Made by a program: the position numbers and the translations under genes. Below are positions 1 through 10,273 of a stretch of 64,000 nucleotides of DNA, piece by piece; within the stretch, counting starts at the first letter, position 1; the number at the start of each line of letters is the position of its first letter. The notes below the pieces were generated by a model. It saw only the letters and a program-made list of their open reading frames with translations. It had not been told where the DNA came from and made no database searches. The stretch spans positions 367,231 through 431,230 of the forward strand of contig NZ_JAPDOE010000003.1 in the NCBI RefSeq assembly GCF_026013365.1, in the 5' to 3' direction. The DNA comes from Paenibacillus sp. LS1 (GTDB taxonomy: Bacteria > Bacillota > Bacilli > Paenibacillales > Paenibacillaceae).

Positions 1-113
1 CCAAAGTTAAACTATCAACACTTTTTGGGCAGTTCACATCTATCAATTGAAAGGTTATTCTGCACTCGTAGTGATAAAGTACAGCTACTCTTCAGTTTAA
101 TGACTACAACCTA
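1..113. other. left edge, no gene seen
   Basis: Stops occur in all minus-strand frames just downstream of yycH, so no yycI start is visible here. In Bacillus the accessory gene yycI normally follows yycH directly; here it is either outside the window or absent. Confidence 0.6.
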
Positions 114-1403
114 TCAAGATACGGTGGTTTCCTCCCCGTTTCCAAAGCGGATCACCCAAACCGGGATCAGCTTCAGTCCGTCCTCAATCGAAGAAGGACG
201 ATAAGCCGGGTAGACGTCCACAACCTGGCGATTCTCACCTGCCACCTTTTTAATCAGAGCCTTCAGCTTGTCTCCGCCAGGTAGTTTGACCGATTTCTTC
301 CCCTCTGCGCCTTCGTTCAGGTATTCCAGCGATCGTTCATAACTGGACACCGTCTCCTGCTGCATCTCCATACTGATCGTGCCGAAGCGGAATTGCATGG
401 AATCCATAATCGGGTAGCTGCCGTAATACTGCTGGAATTCAAGCTGTGTCTTGCTGTCAGCGGTCTCCAGCATCATGCGCGACCTGCCTTTCCAGCCACC
501 ATGCTGATTCACAAAATCAACCGCAGATAGCGCATCCTTCGCGGGATCAATCTGTCCCGCAGGCGGTGCCGCCGGATCGGTATAACTGATCCAGCGTTGT
601 TCCTGTTTAACTTGCAAGCTACGTTTACTATCCGTGTAGATCTCTGACCCGTCTTTTTCCCGAATATTCCGAGTCATGCTTGGATCGAAGAACAGACTGC
701 GTTGCATCTGCTCAACCGTGAACTGCCCTGTCGGCACATCGGCTTCAATCGTCTCCAGAGCTTCCGCCGGGATATAATACCCGCCATCCATCAACGTATA
801 TGGCGTCCAGTTTGTACCGAAGTCGACATGCTGCTGTACGTCCTGCACCGTTAAGTCCGCCTGGGTTGCTTCGTATACCACGTCTCCCTTGGCGCTGAAG
901 AACAGCGCATGGGCCTTCGTTTCATTTTTGGCTGTATAGATCGAGATTCGGTTAATCGTCTCCCCTTGGAATAAGGAATCCGTCCCGAGCCTCATCACCC
1001 GCTGTAATAAAGCTACGGGGATACCTTCCTTGAACGATAGCTCAAACCCAGGGTTTTCCTTGCGAATCTGATCCCAGTTCACCGATTGCACACTGCGGCG
1101 CTGAAAATCATCGAACGCTCGCCCCTGTAACCGTGAATAGATCAACTGATAGAACGTATTGCCAGGGTAAAACACCGTATGTTTATCCTCGCCCAGATGA
1201 ATAATCATCTGATCGGGGAAGATTAATTCTTCAATATTACGTTCCTGACCCATATTCTCCGTCTTCACATAGTTCGTCTCTGACGTCACAATAGAATCCC
1301 CACCTCCGGGCAAACGGTAGATCAGGAAATAACTCTGTACCAGACTGGCTACAACAAGGGTAGCGAGCACCAGGGATTTAATCCGTTCCTTCACGGTGCT
1401 CAC
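114..1403 (-). CDS. yycH: WalRK regulatory protein YycH
   Basis: A 429-residue membrane-anchored protein with one N-terminal transmembrane segment (about residues 9-29) and a long extracytoplasmic domain, as in YycH. In Bacillus, YycH works with YycI at the membrane to modulate the sensor kinase WalK. The identity rests mainly on position: it is the third gene after walR and walK, and its start overlaps the 3' end of walK by 26 nt, implying translational coupling. The start is GTG; a second GTG three codons later has a better-spaced Shine-Dalgarno sequence and could be the true start. The length is close to the family norm. Confidence 0.85.
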   Translation of the reverse strand: MSTVKERIKSLVLATLVVASLVQSYFLIYRLPGGGDSIVTSETNYVKTENMGQERNIEELIFPDQMIIHLGEDKHTVFYPGNTFYQLIYSRLQGRAFDDFQRRSVQSVNWDQIRKENPGFELSFKEGIPVALLQRVMRLGTDSLFQGETINRISIYTAKNETKAHALFFSAKGDVVYEATQADLTVQDVQQHVDFGTNWTPYTLMDGGYYIPAEALETIEADVPTGQFTVEQMQRSLFFDPSMTRNIREKDGSEIYTDSKRSLQVKQEQRWISYTDPAAPPAGQIDPAKDALSAVDFVNQHGGWKGRSRMMLETADSKTQLEFQQYYGSYPIMDSMQFRFGTISMEMQQETVSSYERSLEYLNEGAEGKKSVKLPGGDKLKALIKKVAGENRQVVDVYPAYRPSSIEDGLKLIPVWVIRFGNGEETTVS

Positions 1404-3228
1404 CCCCTTCCTCGCGCATCGGCAGTGTAAACGTTACTGTCGTGCCCACGTCCACCTCAGACTCCAGTGAGATGCTCCCATCATGCGCCTTCACAATTTC
1501 CCGGGCAATGGAGAGTCCCAGCCCTGTGCCTCCCATACTGCGGGAACGAGCCTTGTCCACCCGATAAAACCGCTCAAAAATACGATCCAGATCGCGCTGT
1601 GGAATACCCATTCCGGTATCCGATACCGAGATGGCAAGTGCATGCTCATCACTGCGTCTAGCCGCAATGGTAATGGTGCCGCCTTCAGAAGTATATTTCA
1701 ACGCATTGGACACGACATTATCCAGCACCTGATCAATCTGGTCACGATCCAGTGGAACAGCCGGAATATCGTTCTCTACAGACAACACAGGTTGAATATC
1801 CTTCTGATGCATCTGGAACGAGAATCGATCCGTCACTTCCTCCAGCATTTCCAGAATGTCGGTTGGCTGCTTGCGCAGTAAAGCTTCCTTGGAATCCAGC
1901 CGAGATAGATGCAGCAGATCCGTAACCAGCCTAATCATTCGCTCCGTCTCGTTCTGAATAACACCAACGAAACGACCAGCAAGCTGTGGATCTTCCAATG
2001 CACCATCATCCAGAGCTTCTGCATAACTTTTGATCGTCGTTAGAGGTGTCCGCAACTCATGGGATACATTGGCCACGAATTCACGCCGGGATGCTTCAAG
2101 CTCTTCCTGCTCGGTGACATCCTGAAGTACGGCAATGGTTCCTGTGATACCCAACTCACGCCGATGAACCGGTGTGAACGTCATCCGAATGACCACAGGC
2201 TCTTCTTGTCCCGCGGGTGCAATCTGCAGCAACGTTGAACCTGTAAAACCACTGGCGAGAGCTTCCGCATCCTCCGGATCAATACCGAGCAATATGGCAA
2301 AATGTCTTCCTTCAATATCTGCAGGACGCATACCCAGAATGCTACTGGCACGGCGGTTCACCAGAATGACTTTACCGTACTCATCCGTGGCTACCACACC
2401 ATCACTCATATTGGTTAGAATGGAGGTCAACTTCTCCTTCTCCTCTTCATTCTGCGAGAGTGCATCTCGAAGCCTGCTGGTCATATAGTTAAAAGCCCGA
2501 CTGAGCTGACCGATCTCATCCGTGCCGAATACAGGTGTCTGCTGATCAAAGTTACCTTCTGCTACAGCTGTCGCTCTCCGGGTCACTTCCTTAATCGGCT
2601 GCGTAATCGTATGGGACAGGATCACGCCAAGCACCGCTGTTAACACCAAGGCAATCAGAATGCCGGAGATAAAGATTTTGTTGATTCCCTCCATCGTGGA
2701 ATACAACTCGTTCATGGATGCCGCGATGTAGACCGCGCCAATGATTTTACCGCCGGAGAGCACCGGCTTGGCGACGACCTTTTTGCGAACATTATCCTCG
2801 TCCACGATATATTCCTCATTGTCCCGAATGCCTTGCAGCGCACGGCTGACGACAGTCTGGGTATTTTTGCGCCCGACATAGTCCGAATGTGAACTTAGCG
2901 AGGTCGTGAGTACCTTGCCGCTAGCATCCAACACCTGAATCTCGGCACCATTAATGTTGAACAGATTGTTCACCAGCACACGCAGATTTTCCGTTTTGTC
3001 CTCGCCAGCTTCTGCTTCTCCACCTGCCATCGTCTCCCCCACGAGAACCGATAGCATCTCCGCACGTGCCTGCAGGTCTTCCGTAAAGTTGCTCGTCAGC
3101 GAGTTCTTCATCGCGCTCACAAAATAAACGCCGATTAATTGCATCGCAATCAGAATCAGCAGTACATAGATAATTATCAATTTCGCCTGAATCGTTCGGA
3201 AGAACGAGAATCGCGCGAATCGGCCCAT
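1378..3228 (-). CDS. walK: sensor histidine kinase WalK (YycG)
   Basis: The membrane sensor kinase of the cell-wall homeostasis system; it phosphorylates WalR. The 616 residues show TM1 (about 15-37), an extracellular sensor domain, TM2 (about 184-205), a HAMP linker (about 206-258), a PAS domain (about 265-372), and a HisKA domain with the phospho-accepting histidine at about 390 in SHELRTPL. The HATPase domain follows, with its N, G1 and G2 boxes (DTGMGIP, GGTGLGLSI). This is the full WalK architecture. The ATG overlaps the walR stop by one base (TAATG), so the pair is translationally coupled. Confidence 0.97.
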   Translation of the reverse strand: MGRFARFSFFRTIQAKLIIIYVLLILIAMQLIGVYFVSAMKNSLTSNFTEDLQARAEMLSVLVGETMAGGEAEAGEDKTENLRVLVNNLFNINGAEIQVLDASGKVLTTSLSSHSDYVGRKNTQTVVSRALQGIRDNEEYIVDEDNVRKKVVAKPVLSGGKIIGAVYIAASMNELYSTMEGINKIFISGILIALVLTAVLGVILSHTITQPIKEVTRRATAVAEGNFDQQTPVFGTDEIGQLSRAFNYMTSRLRDALSQNEEEKEKLTSILTNMSDGVVATDEYGKVILVNRRASSILGMRPADIEGRHFAILLGIDPEDAEALASGFTGSTLLQIAPAGQEEPVVIRMTFTPVHRRELGITGTIAVLQDVTEQEELEASRREFVANVSHELRTPLTTIKSYAEALDDGALEDPQLAGRFVGVIQNETERMIRLVTDLLHLSRLDSKEALLRKQPTDILEMLEEVTDRFSFQMHQKDIQPVLSVENDIPAVPLDRDQIDQVLDNVVSNALKYTSEGGTITIAARRSDEHALAISVSDTGMGIPQRDLDRIFERFYRVDKARSRSMGGTGLGLSIAREIVKAHDGSISLESEVDVGTTVTFTLPMREEGGEHREGTD

Positions 3229-3950
3229 TATATCCCCACGCTTTTGGCACTGCGCACGAGATAACCGAGCCCGCGGCGTGTCAGAATCGTTTCCGGTTTG
3301 CTTGGATTCTCCTCAATCTTCTCACGCAGACGACGAATCGTAACATCCACGGTGCGAACATCGCCGAAATATTCATATCCCCACACCGCTTGCAGCAGAT
3401 GTTCCCGTGTCATAACCTTGCCGGAATGCTTCGCCATATAATAGAGAAGTTCATATTCACGGTGGGTCAGATCGAGTGGTTCTCCGCCTTTGTAAGCCGT
3501 ATACATATCCATATCAAAAGCCAGATCAAACAGCCGCATGACCTGCTTCTCTTCGTCTTCGTGCGCTTCTGCCGTAATCGCAAGCTTTTGCCGTCTGCGC
3601 ATCTGTGCCTTCACCCGTGCAAGCAGCTCACGCGTACTGAATGGCTTCGTCACGTAATCATCCGCACCCAATTCCAGTCCAAGCACCTTGTCGATCTCGC
3701 CATCCTTGGCGGTAAGCATGATGATCGGCATCTCCAGATGAGCGCGCACCTCACGACATACATCCATACCGTCCTTGCCCGGGAGCATCAGATCCAGCAG
3801 CATCAGATCCGGTTTCTCGGATAGTGCCAGTTCAACCGCACGAATGCCATCGAATGCACAGATGACCTCGTACCCCTCTTTTTCCAAATTAAACTTCAGA
3901 ATGTCCGCGATGGGCTGTTCATCGTCCACCACCAAAATCTTCCCCTGCAT
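3228..3950 (-). CDS. walR: response regulator WalR (YycF)
   Basis: An OmpR/PhoB-type response regulator of 240 residues. The receiver domain occupies about 1-120, with the acidic pocket DDE at 9-11, the phosphorylated Asp53 (LLDLMLPG) and the switch Lys in TKPF. A C-terminal winged helix carries the [13 protein letters not shown] recognition segment. WalR binds direct repeats of TGTWAH spaced by five bases and controls autolysin and wall genes; it is essential in most Firmicutes. First gene of the walR-walK-yycH operon. The gap upstream holds a MITE-like repeat, so the promoter must lie within about 100 bp or read through that element. Confidence 0.97.
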   Translation of the reverse strand: MQGKILVVDDEQPIADILKFNLEKEGYEVICAFDGIRAVELALSEKPDLMLLDLMLPGKDGMDVCREVRAHLEMPIIMLTAKDGEIDKVLGLELGADDYVTKPFSTRELLARVKAQMRRRQKLAITAEAHEDEEKQVMRLFDLAFDMDMYTAYKGGEPLDLTHREYELLYYMAKHSGKVMTREHLLQAVWGYEYFGDVRTVDVTIRRLREKIEENPSKPETILTRRGLGYLVRSAKSVGI

Positions 3951-4048
3951 CGGCTAAGTTCACCCCTATATCCTGCTTAATCCGCGTTAGCGTCTATATC
4001 TCTCTTCTATGTTTAGCTTGTACCAAGCCTGCTTGAGTTGTTTCTCTA

Positions 4049-4238
4049 ATATAAGTTGAACTAAAGAATATTTACACTCACACTACGATGACAGAACAAC
4101 CTTCCAATCGCTGTTACCCCCAGATTTTTTCGATTCCCTTTTCTCAAGGGAAAATCCGGGGATAAAGGCGAACGCTTCGCTTTTTCAGGTTTTTTCTGTC
4201 CTCTCCGTTATCGTGAAAATAATTAGTTCAACTTATAT
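4049..4238. repeat. MITE-like element with 16-bp terminal inverted repeats
   Basis: The left end ATATAAGTTGAACTAA (4049-4064) is the exact reverse complement of the right end at 4223-4238. The interior has no ORF and is itself largely self-complementary: a GACAGAA...CC segment pairs with GGTTTTTTCTGTC, and an inner arm around 4114-4130 pairs with 4150-4164. The whole 190 bp could fold into one long imperfect hairpin. This is typical of a non-autonomous miniature transposable element or a dispersed intergenic repeat. It lies between walR and the M23 peptidase gene. No clear target-site duplication is visible. Confidence 0.65.
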
Positions 4239-4338
4239 AGCTCGTTGTTTATACTCTCTAGTTTAACATACCTGAAGCACCGTCACATCCCGATCCGAGG
4301 GTTGGAAGGTCTTTCATCTGAAAATATTTTACAGCAGC

Positions 4339-4371
4339 AAAAAACAAGGCCAGCATTATAGCCAACCTTGC
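4339..4371 (-). terminator. intrinsic terminator after the M23 peptidase gene
   Basis: On the minus strand an imperfect stem CAAGG-T-TGGC / GC-T-GGCCTTG is followed by a run of T (A-tract at 4340-4345 on the plus strand). It starts 18 bp beyond the stop at 4389. Confidence 0.8.
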
Positions 4372-4388
4372 TCTCAATTTAGCTTATA

Positions 4389-5921
4389 TTAGTTCAAATA
4401 CGTCATCGGATTCTCCGCTGTGCCGTTCTTCAGGATCTCGAAGTGTAGATGGGTTCCAGTCGAGCGTCCGGTGTTACCCATAACGCCGATGCTCTCCCCT
4501 TTTTCTACCACTTGTCCAACCTTCACACCGATGCTATTCAGATGACCATACAATGTTTCATATCCATTGCGATGGTTAATAATGATGACATTACCATAGC
4601 CACTCTTCTGTCCTGCAAAAGTAACCACGCCTTCGTCGGATGATTTCACATCCCGGTTACCTACCAGATCGACCCCTTTATGTTGACGACCCCAACGCTG
4701 TCCAAAGCTACTGCTCATCGATGCATTCGATACCGGCCAAGCAAATTCACCTGAGCCCTCACCAACGACTTTCGTTCCGCTAAGAACCACTTCGGTTACG
4801 GCGACTTTAATCACTTCCTGGCCAAGCCACTCTTCCTGTACGACTTCACCATTTTCTTTCGTTATACGATACTGCATATTTTTCAGACCGCTTTGACCTG
4901 GACGTACGACTTTGGTTGTGCCTGCTTTCAGTTCAGCACTTTTGCGTACTTCCACTTGCGGTTTAATCTCAATCTGCTCAACCACCTGCTCAACCGATTT
5001 AACGGTTACTGCTGGTTTAGGCACGGTCAGGGTCAGTTCATCTCCAATTTGAAGCGATGTTTCCTTGATGCCAGGATTATGCTGGCGAATCTCAGTTTGT
5101 GTAATTTCATACTTGGAAGCGATCGAAGAGATCGTATCTCCTTCACGAACCACATATGTTACAGGCGCGTCTTTACCAACGGTTAATGCTTTAACCGCCT
5201 CGGATACATCCCATATTTTGTTTGGATCAGCCTTCACCACATCCGTCGCTACTTCTTCCTTGATACCTACCGACTTCAGGGTTGTACTCGGTCCCTCATC
5301 TTTCTTCGAGGAGTTAGCCGATACCGACTTCGTCTTCAGCGAACTTCGCACTGCCGATGCCGATATGTACTTGTTCTGCACTTGTTCCAGGATTGCATCA
5401 GCTGTTGCCTGATCCTTCACAATGCCAATGACTTCACCGTCTACCTTAAGCTCCACACCTTTGGCATAGGCTGTCAGCATTTCGCTCAGTTTATCCAGCG
5501 TTTCGTCACTGTTCACTTCAGGTTTGTACGCTTTTACCGTTTCGGTTGTGATGCCATCCGTGTTCAGCACCATCTCTGCGTCCGGATATTTATTTTGATA
5601 TTCCTCAGTTTTGTCTGTAAACAGTTGTTGTAGTTGTGCTTCATCTGCAATGGTACCAATCTCGCTACCTTTAACCATTACTTTATAGTACGGGACGGTA
5701 TTTACAGTAACATATTGTTTGCCTGCGAATCCGATCGATGCCGCGATGAATACACCGCATGCTGCTGTAATGATCCATTTGCGCGAGGCCAGAACGCGCT
5801 TCTTATTCACACTGAAGGTGGACATGCTCATGTTGTTTTTGTCTTCGGCCGTCCGGTGTTCCCCGGATTGTTCGTGTACCCGGTCTTTGCCCGGTTGGCG
5901 TATGCCTCTGAAACCTTTCAT
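4389..5921 (-). CDS. secreted peptidoglycan endopeptidase, LysM-G5-M23
   Basis: A 510-residue wall hydrolase. The cytoplasmic N-terminus is followed by one TM/signal anchor (about 48-66), an unassigned region, a LysM peptidoglycan-binding domain (about 253-298), a G5 domain (about 305-385) and a C-terminal M23 zinc metallopeptidase domain (about 395-510). The zinc ligands are visible in HKGVDL and HLHFE. M23 enzymes cut peptide cross-links in peptidoglycan. The first ATG has a well-placed AAGGAGAG, although an internal Met at 31 would also leave the anchor intact. A WalR box and promoter lie upstream, which fits regulation by the neighbouring WalRK system. Confidence 0.9.
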   Translation of the reverse strand: MKGFRGIRQPGKDRVHEQSGEHRTAEDKNNMSMSTFSVNKKRVLASRKWIITAACGVFIAASIGFAGKQYVTVNTVPYYKVMVKGSEIGTIADEAQLQQLFTDKTEEYQNKYPDAEMVLNTDGITTETVKAYKPEVNSDETLDKLSEMLTAYAKGVELKVDGEVIGIVKDQATADAILEQVQNKYISASAVRSSLKTKSVSANSSKKDEGPSTTLKSVGIKEEVATDVVKADPNKIWDVSEAVKALTVGKDAPVTYVVREGDTISSIASKYEITQTEIRQHNPGIKETSLQIGDELTLTVPKPAVTVKSVEQVVEQIEIKPQVEVRKSAELKAGTTKVVRPGQSGLKNMQYRITKENGEVVQEEWLGQEVIKVAVTEVVLSGTKVVGEGSGEFAWPVSNASMSSSFGQRWGRQHKGVDLVGNRDVKSSDEGVVTFAGQKSGYGNVIIINHRNGYETLYGHLNSIGVKVGQVVEKGESIGVMGNTGRSTGTHLHFEILKNGTAENPMTYLN

Positions 5922-6029
5922 GATTCTCTCCTTTTCAGCACTTCTCAGTTCGCATTTCTGTCAAGACATCACCCATCGTGTCTGTCCCATGCTAGTTGAA
6001 TAATATATTTGGGTGTCCGCAAAATCAGG

Positions 6030-6104
6030 ACTTTAGCTGCGCTCGTAAAAGTGTCAAAATTTTAACCTTTTATCACACCCGTATACTTTAACACAGGTTT
6101 TACA
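6030..6104 (-). promoter_or_regulatory. putative WalR-activated promoter of the M23 gene
   Basis: Read on the minus strand: TGTAAA-N5-TGTTAA (6088-6104) matches the WalR consensus TGTWAH-N5-TGTWAH exactly. It is followed by -35 TTGACA (6052-6057), a 16-bp spacer and a weak -10 TAAAGT (6030-6035). The box sits about 30 bp upstream of -35, a normal position for activation. The sites are seen; regulation is inferred. Confidence 0.65.
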
Positions 6105-6292
6105 CTCATTTCAACTCTACACATCACACCACAAAGCCGCGCCCCGCTTGGTTTTCCTGAATTATCCATAAGATAGCAAGGCTGGTCCATCCCCCATTAT
6201 GCCTCAACATCCGCTATACTATGTACTTTTATTCGCAATTTAAGACTAGGTTCTAAGACCCAGTGAAATATGCTTTCTTTTTCATAAAAATA

Positions 6293-6332
6293 CAAATAAA
6301 ATCCCCCATCAGATCAGATCTGATAAGGGATT
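6293..6332 (-). terminator. terminator downstream of the methyltransferase remnant
   Basis: An inverted repeat, with outer ATCCC/GGGAT and inner TCAGAT/ATCTGA, is followed on the minus strand by a T-rich tail. It lies about 75 bp past the stop at 6409. The 490-bp gap 5922-6408 otherwise holds only the M23 promoter. Confidence 0.65.
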
Positions 6333-6408
6333 ACGTAAATAACCTGTTTGTGGATTATCTTAAACTCGATTTCATCTCATGACTCAATAGAAATGAACTT
6401 TCAGATTT

Positions 6409-7196
6409 CTATTCTTTAACTGCAAGAATGACAAAGCGCTTCTGCTGTACTTCCCAGAATCCATTTTGCTCCATCTCGATATGAATATCCATCAATGGTT
6501 CTCGGAACTGTTCTACCTTGAAATCAGGTACTTGCCACGGGATGGTCTTCAGATAATAGACAAGTGCTCCTATATCATAGAAACGTTGTGCAGGGGTTGC
6601 TTCACATTGCTCCAGAATGCGGAATCCACTCTGCTCCAGCTGAAGAACAGCACGATCCAGCTCCCAATCAGCATAATCCGTTGGCATAGGAATCCCGAGC
6701 CGGTCGTTGATCTCTCGGCAATCTGACCAACCAACCTGTTGGGTTAGAAACAGTCCTCCTGCGGATAGAATCCGTTTAACTTCCTTTTCATCATACGACT
6801 CATGCCGATTCAGAATCAGATCGAATTCCGCATCTGCGAAAGGAAGTTGCGAATCATCAGTCACCGGAAACACCTTCACACCGAGCGGCTGTAAACGTTC
6901 CTCTGCAATAGGTATATTCGGGAGATAACCTTCGGTCGCACATGTGTATAGAGGAAGCGGAATTAGTCTGGACAGCATTTCTCCTCCACCAGTGCCCATG
7001 TCCAGCATTCGTTCCGTCTGATTCAACAATCGGCGCGCCATCGTTCCATAGGACCACGGTCACTCCCTGTTACATAGCTAAAATCCCAACCACTAAACGG
7101 CTGATCCGCTTCTCGCAGCCCTTGCTCATATCGCTCTTTAGCCGCCTTAGTAAGCTGTTCTACTGACTGTTCTGAATTAGAATGATATAAGTTCAT
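6409..7196 (-). pseudogene. class I SAM-dependent methyltransferase, frameshifted
   Basis: Two overlapping reading frames together make one methyltransferase. The 5' part starts at ATG 7196, with GGAGG 10 nt upstream, and encodes about 45 residues ending in WDFSYVTGSDR before running into a stop at 7023. The 3' part (about 7056-6409) continues in the other frame as WSYGTMARRLL, followed by the SAM-binding motif LDMGTGGGEML and the rest of the Rossmann fold. The relationship is that of a single lost base near 7050-7060. No slippery heptamer is present, so programmed frameshifting is unlikely. It could be a true pseudogene or a sequencing error. The substrate is unknown. Confidence 0.75.
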
Positions 7197-7552
7197 GTTC
7201 GATAAACCTCCAATTGGTGTATTCATAAACACAGGTACATCGTATCTCTTGAATGCATCCTATGAACGGAGGTCCACGAATTGGACTGAAGGTTTCTGCA
7301 ATGTTGCAAAACTGTTTTTATATGTCGTGTTCTTTACCTTTATACTTCATACGATAATCCCTCCTGAATAGACAAATTCATAAAAGTAAGCATTCCTCGC
7401 TCCAAAAACTCCAATGCTTCAACGTCTAATACTTTGTTTGTATAATTTCCAGTATTTATATAAATAAATTATATTCAATCATCATCGACAAGTCCATTAC
7501 AATATAAATCAGGCGATACTCGTCTTGAGCACGCCTGCTTTCCCTGCCTATC
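7197..7552. other. intergenic region, no gene seen
   Basis: About 350 bp, AT-rich near 7430-7510. The only structure seen is a weak hairpin at 7511-7536 (AGGCG...CGCCT), just past the stop of the 7553-8320 gene; it may act as that gene's terminator but lacks a strong T-tract. Confidence 0.5.
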
Positions 7553-8320
7553 TTATTCTGTCTGCAAAACTTCCATCAGGTTGTCGTACTCTTCACTGGT
7601 CAGGTACTTTGAGATCACTTGTTCAATCTCGCGCAGTTCCTGTTCTGTTAGGCCACCTTCCATGGCGCCTGAGATCTGTTGCATTTCTTTCTGTGGTAGC
7701 TTGTTCATGAGCAGGCTGAAGATCCGTTCCTTCTCCTCCACCGGCAGCTTATCCTTCGCTCCTGTGATGTCATCCGGCGATACGACAATGGCATTATTGT
7801 CTGAAGGAGCACTACCGCTGTTCGCTCCGGTTCCGTTCCCCGAAGCTGAGCCACTCCCCTGTGCTGTTCCAGATTCATTACCCGTGCCGCTATCCGTCCC
7901 ATTGCCTGCATTCACGCCTGAGTTCGAACCTGCGGTCGAATCTGTACCTGAGTCTTCTCCTGCTCCCTCGCCTGAGCTGGCCCCCTGGGACCCACTGTTG
8001 CCTTTATCTACGCCAGATTCACCGCCTTCCGACCCGTTTCCCATAACTGAAACAGCATCTTCCGGAACCTGCTCTTCGTCCGCTCCTGTCGGCTGATCTG
8101 TTGTGCCATTCCCTGATTTGTTCCCCTCACTGGTTTTACTACCCAATGCACCCTTGAACATGGCGGTTAACCCCATGGGCTGACCTTCCCACTGAATATT
8201 GAAACTCGCAAGTAGCGATTTCGCATAGGACTGTACAATTAATCCGGTCGTGAGCAGTGTCAGTGAGCTGACCAGCAACACCGTTAGCACGATTTTGACA
8301 AACCACACAAGCAACTTCAT
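7553..8320 (-). CDS. membrane-anchored protein with Gly/Ser-rich linker, unknown function
   Basis: Not recognised. The 255 residues fall into three parts: an N-terminal hydrophobic anchor (about 5-33), a low-complexity region rich in Gly, Ser, Thr, Asn and acidic residues (about 65-180), and a charged, probably helical C-terminal domain (about 185-255). The linker resembles those that hold an extracytoplasmic domain away from the membrane. The C-terminal part contains LTEQELREIEQVI and ends YDNLMEVLQTE. It is a single gene between purA and the broken methyltransferase. The low-complexity region would be prone to length variation between strains. Confidence 0.7.
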   Translation of the reverse strand: MKLLVWFVKIVLTVLLVSSLTLLTTGLIVQSYAKSLLASFNIQWEGQPMGLTAMFKGALGSKTSEGNKSGNGTTDQPTGADEEQVPEDAVSVMGNGSEGGESGVDKGNSGSQGASSGEGAGEDSGTDSTAGSNSGVNAGNGTDSGTGNESGTAQGSGSASGNGTGANSGSAPSDNNAIVVSPDDITGAKDKLPVEEKERIFSLLMNKLPQKEMQQISGAMEGGLTEQELREIEQVISKYLTSEEYDNLMEVLQTE

Positions 8321-8431
8321 TCCGTTCTCTCCCTCCGATTATCCCACCCGTCTAGCATGCGCATGCTGGGGTCTGTGACTCTACTGTTAACCAGTATTGA
8401 CGGAAATCTCGGGATTATATCCAAAAAACAT

Positions 8432-8476
8432 ACAAAAAAACCTCCAGTCATCGCTATAAAAGCAACAACTGGAGGC
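8432..8476 (-). terminator. purA terminator
   Basis: Stem CCTCCAGT / ACTGGAGG with a 7-base T-tract on the minus strand, about 65 bp after the purA stop. Confidence 0.85.
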
Positions 8477-8542
8477 TTTACTGCCTGAGTCGGCAGAGTA
8501 TCCTATTTTATAATTCAAGAAACAATCTATCTATTTCTTTGA

Positions 8543-9901
<1,359 letters not shown>

Positions 9902-10000
9902 TTACGCAATAAACCGACTGAGAAGCGTGCTAACGGACAGTAAAAATCTCCTTCCGTTACATTCAAGGGAAGGTTTGCGCTGCTTTAACGCAGCAGTATT

Positions 10001-10077
10001 AGTGTACCAGTACCCTTTTTCAAAGTCAAATCAAATGGCGAACAATTAGATATAGTACAACTGTAATGTTCGGGATT
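10001..10077 (-). promoter_or_regulatory. purA promoter with two PurBox-like sites
   Basis: On the minus strand -35 TTGACT (10024-10029), a 17-bp spacer and -10 TACACT (10001-10006) form a sigma-A promoter. Immediately upstream are two divergent CGAAC cores, at 10034-10046 and 10065-10077. They resemble the PurR PurBox (AWWWCCGAACWWT), each with one or two mismatches, spaced 18 bp. In B. subtilis purA is repressed by PurR through such a pair. Confidence 0.65.
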
Positions 10078-10093
10078 TACCCACTATTTCGAC

Positions 10094-10144
10094 ACAAAAA
10101 ACCGGAGACTACAGTCCAAGCTTGCTTGACTGCTATCACCGGTT
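10094..10144 (-). terminator. dnaB operon terminator
   Basis: A long interrupted stem with AACCGG/CCGGTT at its base and CAGTC/GACTG inside, followed on the minus strand by T6. It lies about 130 bp past the dnaB stop and ends the mazG-like-to-dnaB operon. Confidence 0.75.
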
Positions 10145-10273
10145 CAAGGATTCCCATTTCCATGCGAATCTATATCTGGTATTTATATCACATGTTTAAA
10201 TCCAGTTACGCTAATGGTTGATCTTCGGGACAGATGATTTTGCTTCCTGATCGAAGCTGTCAGCACCTGCCCG

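Noticed and set aside
7023..7196. programmed frameshift to make a full-length methyltransferase
   Set aside because: No slippery heptamer, stimulator hairpin or internal Shine-Dalgarno sequence at the joint; simple mutation or sequencing error is more likely.
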